From assembly GCA_020853095.1 (NCBI GenBank), contig JADYZN010000043.1, forward strand, positions 98,662 through 162,661: a DNA stretch of 64,000 nucleotides, in the 5' to 3' direction. Numbering within the stretch: the stretch's first letter is position 1; each line of letters begins with the position of its first letter. Of the stretch, positions 8,856-15,701 are shown in pieces. This stretch comes from Phycisphaerales bacterium (GTDB lineage: Bacteria; Planctomycetota; Phycisphaerae; Tepidisphaerales; Tepidisphaeraceae). The translations under genes and the position numbers were made by a program. The notes under the pieces are model-generated. The model was not told where the DNA came from. It made no database searches and saw only the letters and a program-made list of their open reading frames with translations.

Positions 8856-11051
8856 CTATTGCGTCGCCGGCCGGGTGTCGGGGTTTTGCGACGGTTCGGC
8901 TTCGGCGTGGACCAGCGGGCTGATGACCTGCACCGGTATTTCCGGGGGCAGCAGCGATTCCAGCCGCCTTTGGAAATGACCTTTGATCAGGTGGTACAAC
9001 GCCCCCTGTCGGCTGGTCCCGATCAGCACCTTCTGGCATCCGTAAATCGCCGCATTTTCGGCCATCAGCACGGCCGCATCCGGGCCGGTGTCGTAGACCG
9101 GCAGAATCGCCACCCCCATTTCGTGTCCGAATTCAAGGAATTTCGCGAACGTCTTCAACGCCGCCAGGTCGTTGTCGATGTTCAGGCGCTTGTCATATTG
9201 ATAAGACAGCGCCACCTGCCGGATGAAACAGACCACCAGCGTGCAATCGTTGCGTTTGGCTTCTTCCAGCGCCGCCGTCGCCAGGGCTTCGGAACCGTAG
9301 GTTCCCAGCAGCATCTTCGGACGGGCCAGCGCCTCGCCCGTCAACTGTTCCATGATCGCCTGCCGCAACAGGCTTGGTTTTGCTCCGTGGTGCGCGCCCC
9401 ACCATTTGGTCAATGCCCGGGCGCTCAATCCCACGGCCATCACGATCAAAACGAACGCCAGCGCATGCAGTTTCGTGAAGGCCAGCGTCACCCAGATTGC
9501 CAGCAGGAAGACCCCCAGGATCAACATCGGGGCCTTGCGGTGCATTCGCCGCAGCCGCGGATGAAACGCGCACAATGACACGTTGATCGCCACGGCGCCG
9601 ATCACGCCGATCGCGTACAGCGCAGCCAGACTCTCCAGGTCATGGCTGACCACCAGCACCAGGATCGGCACCGCCGTCGCCAGGATCGCAGCCACCCACG
9701 GGGCGCCAAAACGATTCACCTTTACGAAGACGCTCGGCAATTCCCCATCTCGTGCCACGACGTACACAATGCTCATCAGCCCGTTGACGGCCGTGTTTCC
9801 CGCCGACAACAGCAGCAGTCCGCCCACAATTCGCACGCCCCATTCGCCCCAGGCTCCGACGTACTGCCCGCTCATGAACGCCAGCATGTCGTTGACGTGC
9901 TGTTCGCGATCCAGCGGGAAAATCGCCAGCATGATTACCGACAGGATGATGTTGAAGATCGCCACCTCCAGCGCCACCACCCAGATCGCCCGACGGGCGG
10001 TGTGGGCCACCGGCTTTTTCATCACACCGGTCAGGTTTGCGATCGCCTCCACACCGGACAACGCCAGCACGATGGATACGAACGCAACCCACATGTGGGA
10101 AAACGACTGGTCCAGACTGCCAAGCCGATGCGGCAGTTCCGACCAGTCGATTTTCCCTGAAAAAATCGCGCTGCACGAAATCAACAGCGTGATGAAGACC
10201 ATCCCCAGCGCCGCGAAGATCGCAAACCCCCCCATGTGTTTTGGTCCCAGCAGGTTGAACAGGCCGATCACCGCGATGGCGATGATCGCCCACAACCCCG
10301 GCGAATCCCATGCCAGAAGTTTGTCTCCCGGCGGCTCCTGTGTGCTTTCATAAAGTTGCTGGATCGCGTTCTGGTAGGGCGGGTCGGGCGATAGTTCGCG
10401 AAGTCGATCCCGCTCGGCCGCGGTCATCTCCCGCTCAAAAACCAACATGCTTTTCCCGATAAACGTCAAATGATGGGTCAGGGGGTCGTAGCGTAATAAT
10501 TTGTGAAACACCGGTGAATTTTCCACGCCGTCCGGCAATGCTTTCAATCGGACGTGCTTCTGTTCACGGTCGGATTCAACGTGGTCCCCCGCATCCTGCA
10601 CCTTGACGCTTTCACCTGTGTTGGCGGCGTTGCGGGCTTCTTCGTTCTGGACGTGTTTTTGCAAAGGCAGGCCGAAATAATGGAACCCATCCAGGACGCT
10701 CAGGCTGGCGGTCACGGTGTAATCGGCGAACAACAGCAGCGCCCCGATCACCGCCAGCGTTCGGCTGCGGCTTTTGGCGGCCGTATAGACGCCCCCTCCA
10801 TCCGGATAGATTCGACAAATCTGCGTGTAGGCCCAGCCGACCGCGACGATCAGCAGGCTCATCAGCAAAATCAGGTAAAAGCTGGTTCGGCCGGCGAACA
10901 AAAACGCCAGCCCCAGCACGTACAACCGGCTGGTTCCCCAATCGCCAAACAACAAACCCGCCGCCTGAAGCCAACCCACGTTTCGAGGACGTTCACTGGC
11001 CAGCAACGACAAGGCCGCGGGTTTGCCGCGACCGTTTTCCGAATCGCTCAT
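8856..11051 (-). CDS. KimA-like APC transporter with Usp-like C-terminal domain
   Basis: A 731-residue inner-membrane protein. The transmembrane core has APC-superfamily features also seen in the Bacillus potassium importer KimA (formerly YdaO): the glycine-rich IYPDGGGVYTAAKS (residues 81-94) and LLFADYTVTASLSVLDG (105-121). The C-terminal 140 residues look like a universal stress protein domain (KVLIGTSRQGALYHLIKG), the arrangement found in KimA. Residues about 131-250 form a charged insertion with no membrane segments, which I do not know from KimA. A c-di-AMP riboswitch lies in the leader, which strongly favours potassium (or compatible-solute) uptake over general amino acid transport. 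An amino acid substrate is not excluded. Confidence 0.8.
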   Translation of the reverse strand: MSDSENGRGKPAALSLLASERPRNVGWLQAAGLLFGDWGTSRLYVLGLAFLFAGRTSFYLILLMSLLIVAVGWAYTQICRIYPDGGGVYTAAKSRSRTLAVIGALLLFADYTVTASLSVLDGFHYFGLPLQKHVQNEEARNAANTGESVKVQDAGDHVESDREQKHVRLKALPDGVENSPVFHKLLRYDPLTHHLTFIGKSMLVFEREMTAAERDRLRELSPDPPYQNAIQQLYESTQEPPGDKLLAWDSPGLWAIIAIAVIGLFNLLGPKHMGGFAIFAALGMVFITLLISCSAIFSGKIDWSELPHRLGSLDQSFSHMWVAFVSIVLALSGVEAIANLTGVMKKPVAHTARRAIWVVALEVAIFNIILSVIMLAIFPLDREQHVNDMLAFMSGQYVGAWGEWGVRIVGGLLLLSAGNTAVNGLMSIVYVVARDGELPSVFVKVNRFGAPWVAAILATAVPILVLVVSHDLESLAALYAIGVIGAVAINVSLCAFHPRLRRMHRKAPMLILGVFLLAIWVTLAFTKLHALAFVLIVMAVGLSARALTKWWGAHHGAKPSLLRQAIMEQLTGEALARPKMLLGTYGSEALATAALEEAKRNDCTLVVCFIRQVALSYQYDKRLNIDNDLAALKTFAKFLEFGHEMGVAILPVYDTGPDAAVLMAENAAIYGCQKVLIGTSRQGALYHLIKGHFQRRLESLLPPEIPVQVISPLVHAEAEPSQNPDTRPATQ

Positions 11052-11220
11052 TGTTCTTGTGTCCGAACCCAGGCCGACGGCTTTGGTTCGCGGTCCTGCC
11101 TGCGAACGAATGCCGACTGCCTGTTCACCGCACGACGTTTGCCCGGTATCGGCCGGCTGTTGTGAATGAAGCCGGCCGCAGGAGGAGCTGGACGTTGTGC
11201 CCTTTCAGGACAGCGTCAAT

Positions 11221-11256
11221 CCCTGACATTCCGGCGAAGAATCACCCGAATCAGGG
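11221..11256 (-). promoter_or_regulatory. Hairpin downstream of the riboswitch, possible expression platform
   Basis: On the minus strand CCCTGATTC (11256 downward) can pair with GAATgTCAGGG (down to 11221) around a 10-15 nt loop, giving a stem of about 10 bp with one bulge and a mismatch. It lies directly after the aptamer and about 170 nt before the transporter start. There is no U-tract after it, so it is not a standard intrinsic terminator; it may be part of a Rho-dependent or translational switch. Confidence 0.4.
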
Positions 11257-11268
11257 GACTTGTGCTGT

Positions 11269-11422
11269 CGATCGCCTGCGAGGTTAGCTGACGGGCTGGG
11301 GCCTGAAAGTGCCCTGGAATCTTTGCTGCGACTCCTGCGCCCCGGGTCTGGCCGGTCCTTTGCCCGGCCGCGACCTTATTATGGGTTCCCCGCACCGGGC
11401 CATCGGCCTGGTTTCGGCGGTC
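11269..11422 (-). ncRNA. Cyclic di-AMP riboswitch (ydaO/yuaA class)
   Basis: Read on the minus strand, this segment holds the two conserved blocks of the ydaO/yuaA aptamer in the right order: a GGGGAACCCA block at 11382-11391 and, about 90 nt later, CGTCAGCTAACCTCGCAGGC within 11273-11294. The outer P1 helix can form between the CCGCC near 11416-11421 and the GGCG near 11273-11276. The Bacillus subtilis ydaO aptamer has the equivalent GGGGGACCCA and CCGTCAGCTAACCTCG blocks. In known cases cyclic di-AMP binding turns expression off. Downstream of it lies the KimA-like transporter gene, a classical target. Structure was judged by eye only. Confidence 0.88.
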
Positions 11423-11434
11423 ACTGAAGACAGT

Positions 11435-11464
11435 ACCGTAAACCCCCCGTCCCCAGTATGTCAA
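11435..11464 (-). promoter_or_regulatory. Promoter of the riboswitch-transporter transcript
   Basis: On the minus strand there is a perfect -35 TTGACA (11464-11459), an 18-bp spacer and a -10 TACGGT (11440-11435). The predicted transcription start near 11428 falls just upstream of the 5' strand of the riboswitch P1 helix, which supports both calls. Confidence 0.6.
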
Positions 11465-11493
11465 ATCACCGGCTGTTCATAACCCTAAAAAAC

Positions 11494-11521
11494 TTGACAG
11501 TTTAACGCCCTCTATTACGAT
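11494..11521 (+). promoter_or_regulatory. Promoter of the coiled-coil protein gene
   Basis: A perfect -35 TTGACA (11494-11499), a 16-bp spacer and a -10 TACGAT (11516-11521) lie about 100 bp before the TTG start at 11624. It is divergent from the riboswitch promoter, and the two -35 boxes are only about 30 bp apart, so the promoters could influence each other. Confidence 0.6.
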
Positions 11522-11623
11522 ATTTAGTGTGCGGGAAAGACCTTGCATTCCTTTTAGGTTTTTCTTTCATAGCGGACTTCGATTTTACTGCACTGGCGGA
11601 CAGCTATAGTCCAAGGAGCCACC

Positions 11624-12490
11624 TTGAGCGCCCTCACCAAATTGTTTGTTGTACTACTGGTTGTATGTTCGATGCTTTTGACGGCATCGGTGGTGGTATT
11701 CGTCAACAAAGTTGAGAATTTCGCCCAGACCAATAAGCAGCTTGACGCCCAGCTTGCGGAGGCTCGACGGCTTAAAGAGCAGGGTCAGGCCGACCTGAGC
11801 GCCGCCAATGTGCGGGCCGAGCAGGCGATTGCCCAGGCATCCCAGCAGATCAGCGAAAAGAACACGCAGATCAACGGTTTGCAGCAAAAAGTGGCCGAGC
11901 AGGGCGTGCAGGTTGCCGACCTGTCGAGCAAGGTGCAGTTGCAGGCACTGGCGTTGACTCAGGCCACCGAAGGCCAAAAAGCCGCCCAGGACATGGCCGG
12001 CCGGTTGCACGATCAGACCGGAACGTTGCGCAACACGCTGGATCAGTTGACCAAAAACAACAGCGACCTAAACGCCACGGTTTCCGACCTGACCAACAAG
12101 CTCGAAGTCACCACCCGCGACCTGCGGTTTACCCGCGAGCAGTTGACCGAGGCCCAGAACACCAGCGAAAAACTGGCCGCCAAGGTGCGTGATCTGGGCG
12201 GCAATCCCAGCCAACTGGCCTCGGCCGGGACCAAGGCCGGCGCGCCGGCCATCAACGGGGTCGTCCGCGATGTTCGCACCATCGAAGGCGTTCCCTACGC
12301 CACCATCTCGGTTGGCTCGTCCGATAACGTCACCAAGGGAATGCAGTTCAACGTCATCGACCGCGATCGGGGCGTGTTCCTGGGCATTTTGACCGTGGAC
12401 ACCGTTGAGCCTAACGAGTCGCTCGGCCGTCTTGAAGGTCCGCGCACCGGCGAGATTCGCTCTGGCAGCGAAGTCCGCACCCAGTTGTAA
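11624..12490 (+). CDS. Membrane-anchored coiled-coil protein
   Basis: A 288-residue protein with one N-terminal membrane segment (FVVLLVVCSMLLTASVVVFV), a long coiled coil from about residue 30 to 195 rich in Q, A, L and N, and a compact C-terminal domain (GVVRDVRTIEGVPYATISVG, then NVTKGMQFNVIDRDRGVFLG) that resembles the small beta-barrel at the end of MreC- or FlgT-like proteins. The start is TTG at 11624, preceded by AAGGAG at 11613-11618 with proper spacing. It probably projects into the periplasm as a structural or scaffolding element. The exact family is not recognised. A tiny membrane protein gene follows in the same direction. Confidence 0.7.
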   Translation: MSALTKLFVVLLVVCSMLLTASVVVFVNKVENFAQTNKQLDAQLAEARRLKEQGQADLSAANVRAEQAIAQASQQISEKNTQINGLQQKVAEQGVQVADLSSKVQLQALALTQATEGQKAAQDMAGRLHDQTGTLRNTLDQLTKNNSDLNATVSDLTNKLEVTTRDLRFTREQLTEAQNTSEKLAAKVRDLGGNPSQLASAGTKAGAPAINGVVRDVRTIEGVPYATISVGSSDNVTKGMQFNVIDRDRGVFLGILTVDTVEPNESLGRLEGPRTGEIRSGSEVRTQL

Positions 12491-12528
12491 CCCCAACACC
12501 AAATTCATCCCCATATTCGGGAGCTGTC

Positions 12529-12684
12529 ATGAGTCGAGCTGCTACGGGAGATACGGTCGTCATCAAGCCTTCCAACAACGTTTACACGGTGCTGGTGGTG
12601 ATCGCGACGATTGTTGAAATTCTCGGCCTGATTGTTCTGTTCAGCCGCGCCACCACGATTTTCGGCACCGGCCTGTTGGGCTGA
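12529..12684 (+). CDS. Small single-pass membrane protein, 51 residues
   Basis: A short open frame starting ATG at 12529 behind a GGGAG box (12519-12523), encoding 51 residues. Residues about 19-38 (YTVLVVIATIVEILGLIVLF) form one strong membrane helix flanked by a short hydrophilic head and an FGTGLLG tail. It lies 38 bp after the coiled-coil protein gene and continues the same transcript, so the two may act together in the membrane. No known family is recognised. The following acetyltransferase frame may begin inside this gene. Confidence 0.6.
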   Translation: MSRAATGDTVVIKPSNNVYTVLVVIATIVEILGLIVLFSRATTIFGTGLLG

Positions 12685-13342
12685 GATCAGGGGTGTCGCG
12701 GCCGCGGAAAAGGAATGTCCGCCCCTGCCCGCCGAATCGTTCCAGTTTCTTGATTCCGGTCCATTGGTCGATGGCGATCTGGAATTGATCGCTCCGCAGT
12801 TTGTCTGGATCGACGATGTCCTGGCCGGTTGTCAGCATCCGCTGACCCTTCGCGATGATCCCGCCGAATCGAGAGTCTCCCGCCAACAACTGACCGATTT
12901 TCTGAACAATGCCCCCCATGGCCACCAGCCGGCCAACCCGATGAACGGCATTGTTCCCACGTACCATTTCTGGATGCGGCTGAATCAGCCTCAATGGAAT
13001 GATTCAACACAGGGACCCTTGTTGCATCTGGCGGGCGGGATGGGATTTCGAGTGGGTCATACGCCGGACATCGAGTTGTATTACGGCCATGTCGGTTATC
13101 ACGTTTTCCCCGCCGCCCGCGGCCGGCATTATGCGCAGCGGTCGGTGCAATTGATCCTGCCATTGGCTCGACGGCATGGGTTTAAGGCGCTGTGGATCAC
13201 CTGCAATCCGGAAAACACCGCCTCCCGTCGAACCTGTGAGCGGCTTGGGTGCGAACTGGTCGAAACCGTAACGGTTCCATCCAATCATGCGTTATACCTG
13301 CGCGGAGAGCGCCATAAGTGCAGGTATTTGCTTCGGTTATGA
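12632..13342 (+). CDS. GNAT-family acetyltransferase
   Basis: The C-terminal 150 residues show a GNAT fold: a central strand ending in IELYYGHVGYHVFPAARGRH (acetyl-CoA pyrophosphate-binding loop region) and then LWITCNPENTASRRTCERLG, the usual asparagine/helix motif of N-acetyltransferases. The acceptor cannot be predicted. The start is uncertain: the frame opens with a TTG at 12632 that overlaps the small membrane gene by 53 bp, while a TTG at 12764 (before VDGDLELI) would remove the overlap and give a protein of about 190 residues. I favour a start inside 12632-12764. Confidence 0.75.
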   Translation: MFCSAAPPRFSAPACWAEIRGVAAAEKECPPLPAESFQFLDSGPLVDGDLELIAPQFVWIDDVLAGCQHPLTLRDDPAESRVSRQQLTDFLNNAPHGHQPANPMNGIVPTYHFWMRLNQPQWNDSTQGPLLHLAGGMGFRVGHTPDIELYYGHVGYHVFPAARGRHYAQRSVQLILPLARRHGFKALWITCNPENTASRRTCERLGCELVETVTVPSNHALYLRGERHKCRYLLRL

Positions 13343-13486
13343 ATGATTCCAAACGATGAAATTTGTTGGTGACAGGAGGGCAGGTCCATGGCGACCAGCG
13401 GAGGGTATTTCACTCGCCAATAACTTTTGTAAGTACAGTTGGATATAGAAGATATGACGATTATCTGATTTTTCTTCCCATCATAC

Positions 13487-13504
13487 GCTATACTGTAGGA
13501 TAGC
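13487..13504 (+). promoter_or_regulatory. -10 element and inverted repeat before the RelE-type TA pair
   Basis: TATACT at 13489-13494 is a good -10 hexamer. It sits inside an inverted repeat GCTAT-N8-ATAGC (13487-13504) that ends about 10 bp before the antitoxin ATG. Type II antitoxins typically repress their own promoter, so this is a plausible operator. The -35 region is weak. Confidence 0.5.
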
Positions 13505-13514
13505 TGAGGTGAAC

Positions 13515-13727
13515 ATGATCGAGGCGACATTTGACGAGATTCTGGAAACCATCGAGCGGTGGCCGGCCGATGCGCAAGCGGAGCTGTTGAATGTGATTCG
13601 TCAGCGGCTGGCGGAACGGGGGCGACAGCGAATCATTGAAGAAGTGTTACAGGGGCGGGGGGAATTTGAAAGTGGTTCGGCCGCCCAGGCTGGCGTGGAT
13701 GATCTGTTGCGCGAGATTGAGTCGTGA
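13515..13727 (+). CDS. Antitoxin of a RelE-type toxin-antitoxin pair
   Basis: A small acidic helical protein (70 residues from ATG 13515; a GTG at 13509 is also in frame). The segment MIEATFDEILETIERWPADA followed by a conserved AELLNVIRQRLAER helix is typical of the short antitoxins paired with RelE/YafQ-like toxins; its C-terminal half is disordered-looking and would wrap the toxin. Its stop codon overlaps the start of the toxin gene (GTGA at 13724-13727), ensuring translational coupling. The preceding region is notably AT-rich compared with its surroundings, in line with a mobile module. Confidence 0.7.
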   Translation: MIEATFDEILETIERWPADAQAELLNVIRQRLAERGRQRIIEEVLQGRGEFESGSAAQAGVDDLLREIES

Positions 13728-14005
13728 AGCGGGTCTTAATTCGAACCGCCGCTTTTATCCGTGCGGCCAAACGCCATGTCAAAAGACGGCCGGAAGCATT
13801 GTCAGTTCTTCGTGAAATACTGATCCGGCTGGAAGCCGATGCGTTTGATTCACGGTTAAGGACCCATAAGCTCAAAGGTGATCTGGCGGGCTGTTGGGCT
13901 TGCAGCGGCGGGTATGATCTTCGTATCGTTTTTCAAATCCTTGAACATCAAGGCAGGCCGGCCATTCTTCTGCTGTCGGTGGGGACGCACGACGAGGTGT
14001 ATTGA
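13724..14005 (+). CDS. RelE/ParE-superfamily toxin
   Basis: A basic 93-residue protein starting with GTG inside the antitoxin stop. The pattern MKRVLIRTAAFIRAAKRHVK, then LRTHKLKGDLAGCWACSGGY and DLRIVFQI matches the RelE/YafQ/YoeB fold, including the H-K-L-K-G motif and the arginine of the D-L-R-I-V strand. Such toxins cut mRNA on the ribosome (RelE type) or poison gyrase (ParE type); the HKLKG motif favours the mRNA interferase branch. It forms a two-gene operon with its antitoxin. Confidence 0.75.
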   Translation: MKRVLIRTAAFIRAAKRHVKRRPEALSVLREILIRLEADAFDSRLRTHKLKGDLAGCWACSGGYDLRIVFQILEHQGRPAILLLSVGTHDEVY

Positions 14006-14228
14006 TAGGCACCACTCCTGTTCTGAATTTTGTCCATTCCAGACAAACCCTCGCCCTTGTCGATAGTCTATCATCAAGTATGCGGCCGCTTCGCCGGATG
14101 GGCGAATGATGGCGGCCGGCGGTTGGGCTGGAGTTGAAATCCGTGAAAGGGTTGACCGGCCCGGCGGATCCTTTGCTGGATCGACAATCAGGCGGCCGCA
14201 TGCTGTTGCGGAGGAAACCGTCAATTAT

Positions 14229-15701
14229 ATGCAAAGCCCCTTTTCGGGTTTTGGCCTGAAACCGGTCGAGTTGTCCGATCAGGCCACATTGGACGCATAT
14301 TTCCAGTCTTTATCGTCCCCACTATCGGATTATACCTTTTCACAAATTTTTACCTGGCGCAACAGCCTTCGGATGCTCTGGAAGCAGATCGACGGGCATT
14401 TGTGCCTCTTTGCCAACGGAAGCGGCGACCTGACGTTGCTGATGCCGCCGATCGGCCCGGGCGATGCCACGCGCGCGTTGCGGTCGGCGTTTGAGCTGAT
14501 GGACCAGTACAACTTCGAGGCGGGCGTGCCGGGCAACAGCCGGGTGGAATACGTCAGCCAGGAACTGCTGGATCGGCTCGATCATACCGGCCTGGAGGTG
14601 CAGCCATTGGGGGGCGACTACATCTACGATGTCCGGCGGATGATCGATCTGGCCGGGGGCGATCTGGCCAGTAAACGGCAGGCGAAAAATCGTTTTTTGC
14701 GCAATTACGCCTGGCGAACCGAACCCTATCAACCGGCCAAACACCTTGAATCCTGCCGGTCGCTGCTGCATTCGTGGAAGTCATTTCAGGATCAGCAACA
14801 TGGCCAGGGGGATGGTTTGGCGGCGATCAAACGCCAGAAAGAAGCCTTGGCGTGTGAATTGACGCTTCAATGGGCCAATGAGCTAAACCTTTGTGGGATG
14901 GTTGTTTACGTTCGCGATGCGGCTTTTGGCTCAGGCGATGATAGTTGGGCGATTCGCGGGTTTACCTTTGGCGAGATGCTTGGGCGGGACCAGAGCAGCA
15001 TCGTGGTCGAGAAGACCGATCTGGCCGTGAAAGGATTGGCGCAATTCATCTTCAGCGAGTTTTGTGAAAAGTATTGGAGCCATCGTCCTCTGGTGAACGT
15101 GGGGGATGATTGGGGATTGGAATCGCTGGCCTGGACCAAACAAAGCTATCGGCCGGTGAAACGGCTCCAGAAGTTTGTCGTGCGTCAGAAAAAGGCCTTG
15201 CAGGTGGCGATGCAGGCTCCGAATGTGGAGCCGGTCGTTCGCGAGGCGTGCAGGGAAGACCTGTCGGCGGCGCTTGCCCTGGAAGAATCGTGTTTTCATC
15301 GCGACCGATTTAACCGGCGACAGTTGCAGTATTTACAGCAACGGCGGACGGCGATTTTTCTGGTTGCCGAGGCGCAAGGGCAGGTGGTCGGGCAGGGGAT
15401 TGCGTTGATTCGACAGCATCGACAAGGGTTGTCCGGGCGGATTTACAGTCTGGCGGTGGATGAGAAATGGCGCGGCCGAAAGATCGGCCAACGGCTGCTG
15501 GAAGGTCTGATCCGGCGGTTGAGCGACCGGGGTGCGAGGCGGATCTATCTGGAGGTGGACCAACAAAACGCGGCCGCCTTGAAGCTGTATCAACGGCTGG
15601 GGTTTCGGTGCATTGGCAAGCTGGCGGACTATTACGGGGCCGGCAGCGATGCCTTGCACATGATGTGGGAGCTGCCCATCCGGGCGGTCAGCGCGGCATA
15701 G
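14229..15701 (+). CDS. DUF2156-type acyltransferase fused to a GNAT domain
   Basis: A 490-residue protein with two acyltransferase-like halves. Residues about 1-330 match the DUF2156 / LPG-synthase C-terminal type (SDYTFSQIFTWRNS, EKTDLAVKGLAQFIFSEFCE, VNVGDDWGLESLAWTKQSYR), a tandem GNAT-like fold that in MprF transfers aminoacyl groups from tRNA to lipids. Residues about 345-485 form a standard GNAT domain with the acetyl-CoA loop RGRKIGQRLLEGL and the NAAALKLYQRLGF motif. ATG 14229 was chosen because homology-like sequence begins there. The acceptor is unknown. Its 3' end overlaps the convergent gene ending at 15688 by 14 bp. Confidence 0.72.
   Translation: MQSPFSGFGLKPVELSDQATLDAYFQSLSSPLSDYTFSQIFTWRNSLRMLWKQIDGHLCLFANGSGDLTLLMPPIGPGDATRALRSAFELMDQYNFEAGVPGNSRVEYVSQELLDRLDHTGLEVQPLGGDYIYDVRRMIDLAGGDLASKRQAKNRFLRNYAWRTEPYQPAKHLESCRSLLHSWKSFQDQQHGQGDGLAAIKRQKEALACELTLQWANELNLCGMVVYVRDAAFGSGDDSWAIRGFTFGEMLGRDQSSIVVEKTDLAVKGLAQFIFSEFCEKYWSHRPLVNVGDDWGLESLAWTKQSYRPVKRLQKFVVRQKKALQVAMQAPNVEPVVREACREDLSAALALEESCFHRDRFNRRQLQYLQQRRTAIFLVAEAQGQVVGQGIALIRQHRQGLSGRIYSLAVDEKWRGRKIGQRLLEGLIRRLSDRGARRIYLEVDQQNAAALKLYQRLGFRCIGKLADYYGAGSDALHMMWELPIRAVSAA

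Noticed and set aside
11051-11287. 78-codon plus-strand frame in the leader of the transporter gene
   Set aside because: Overlaps the riboswitch and its expression platform; no start signal and no conserved sequence.
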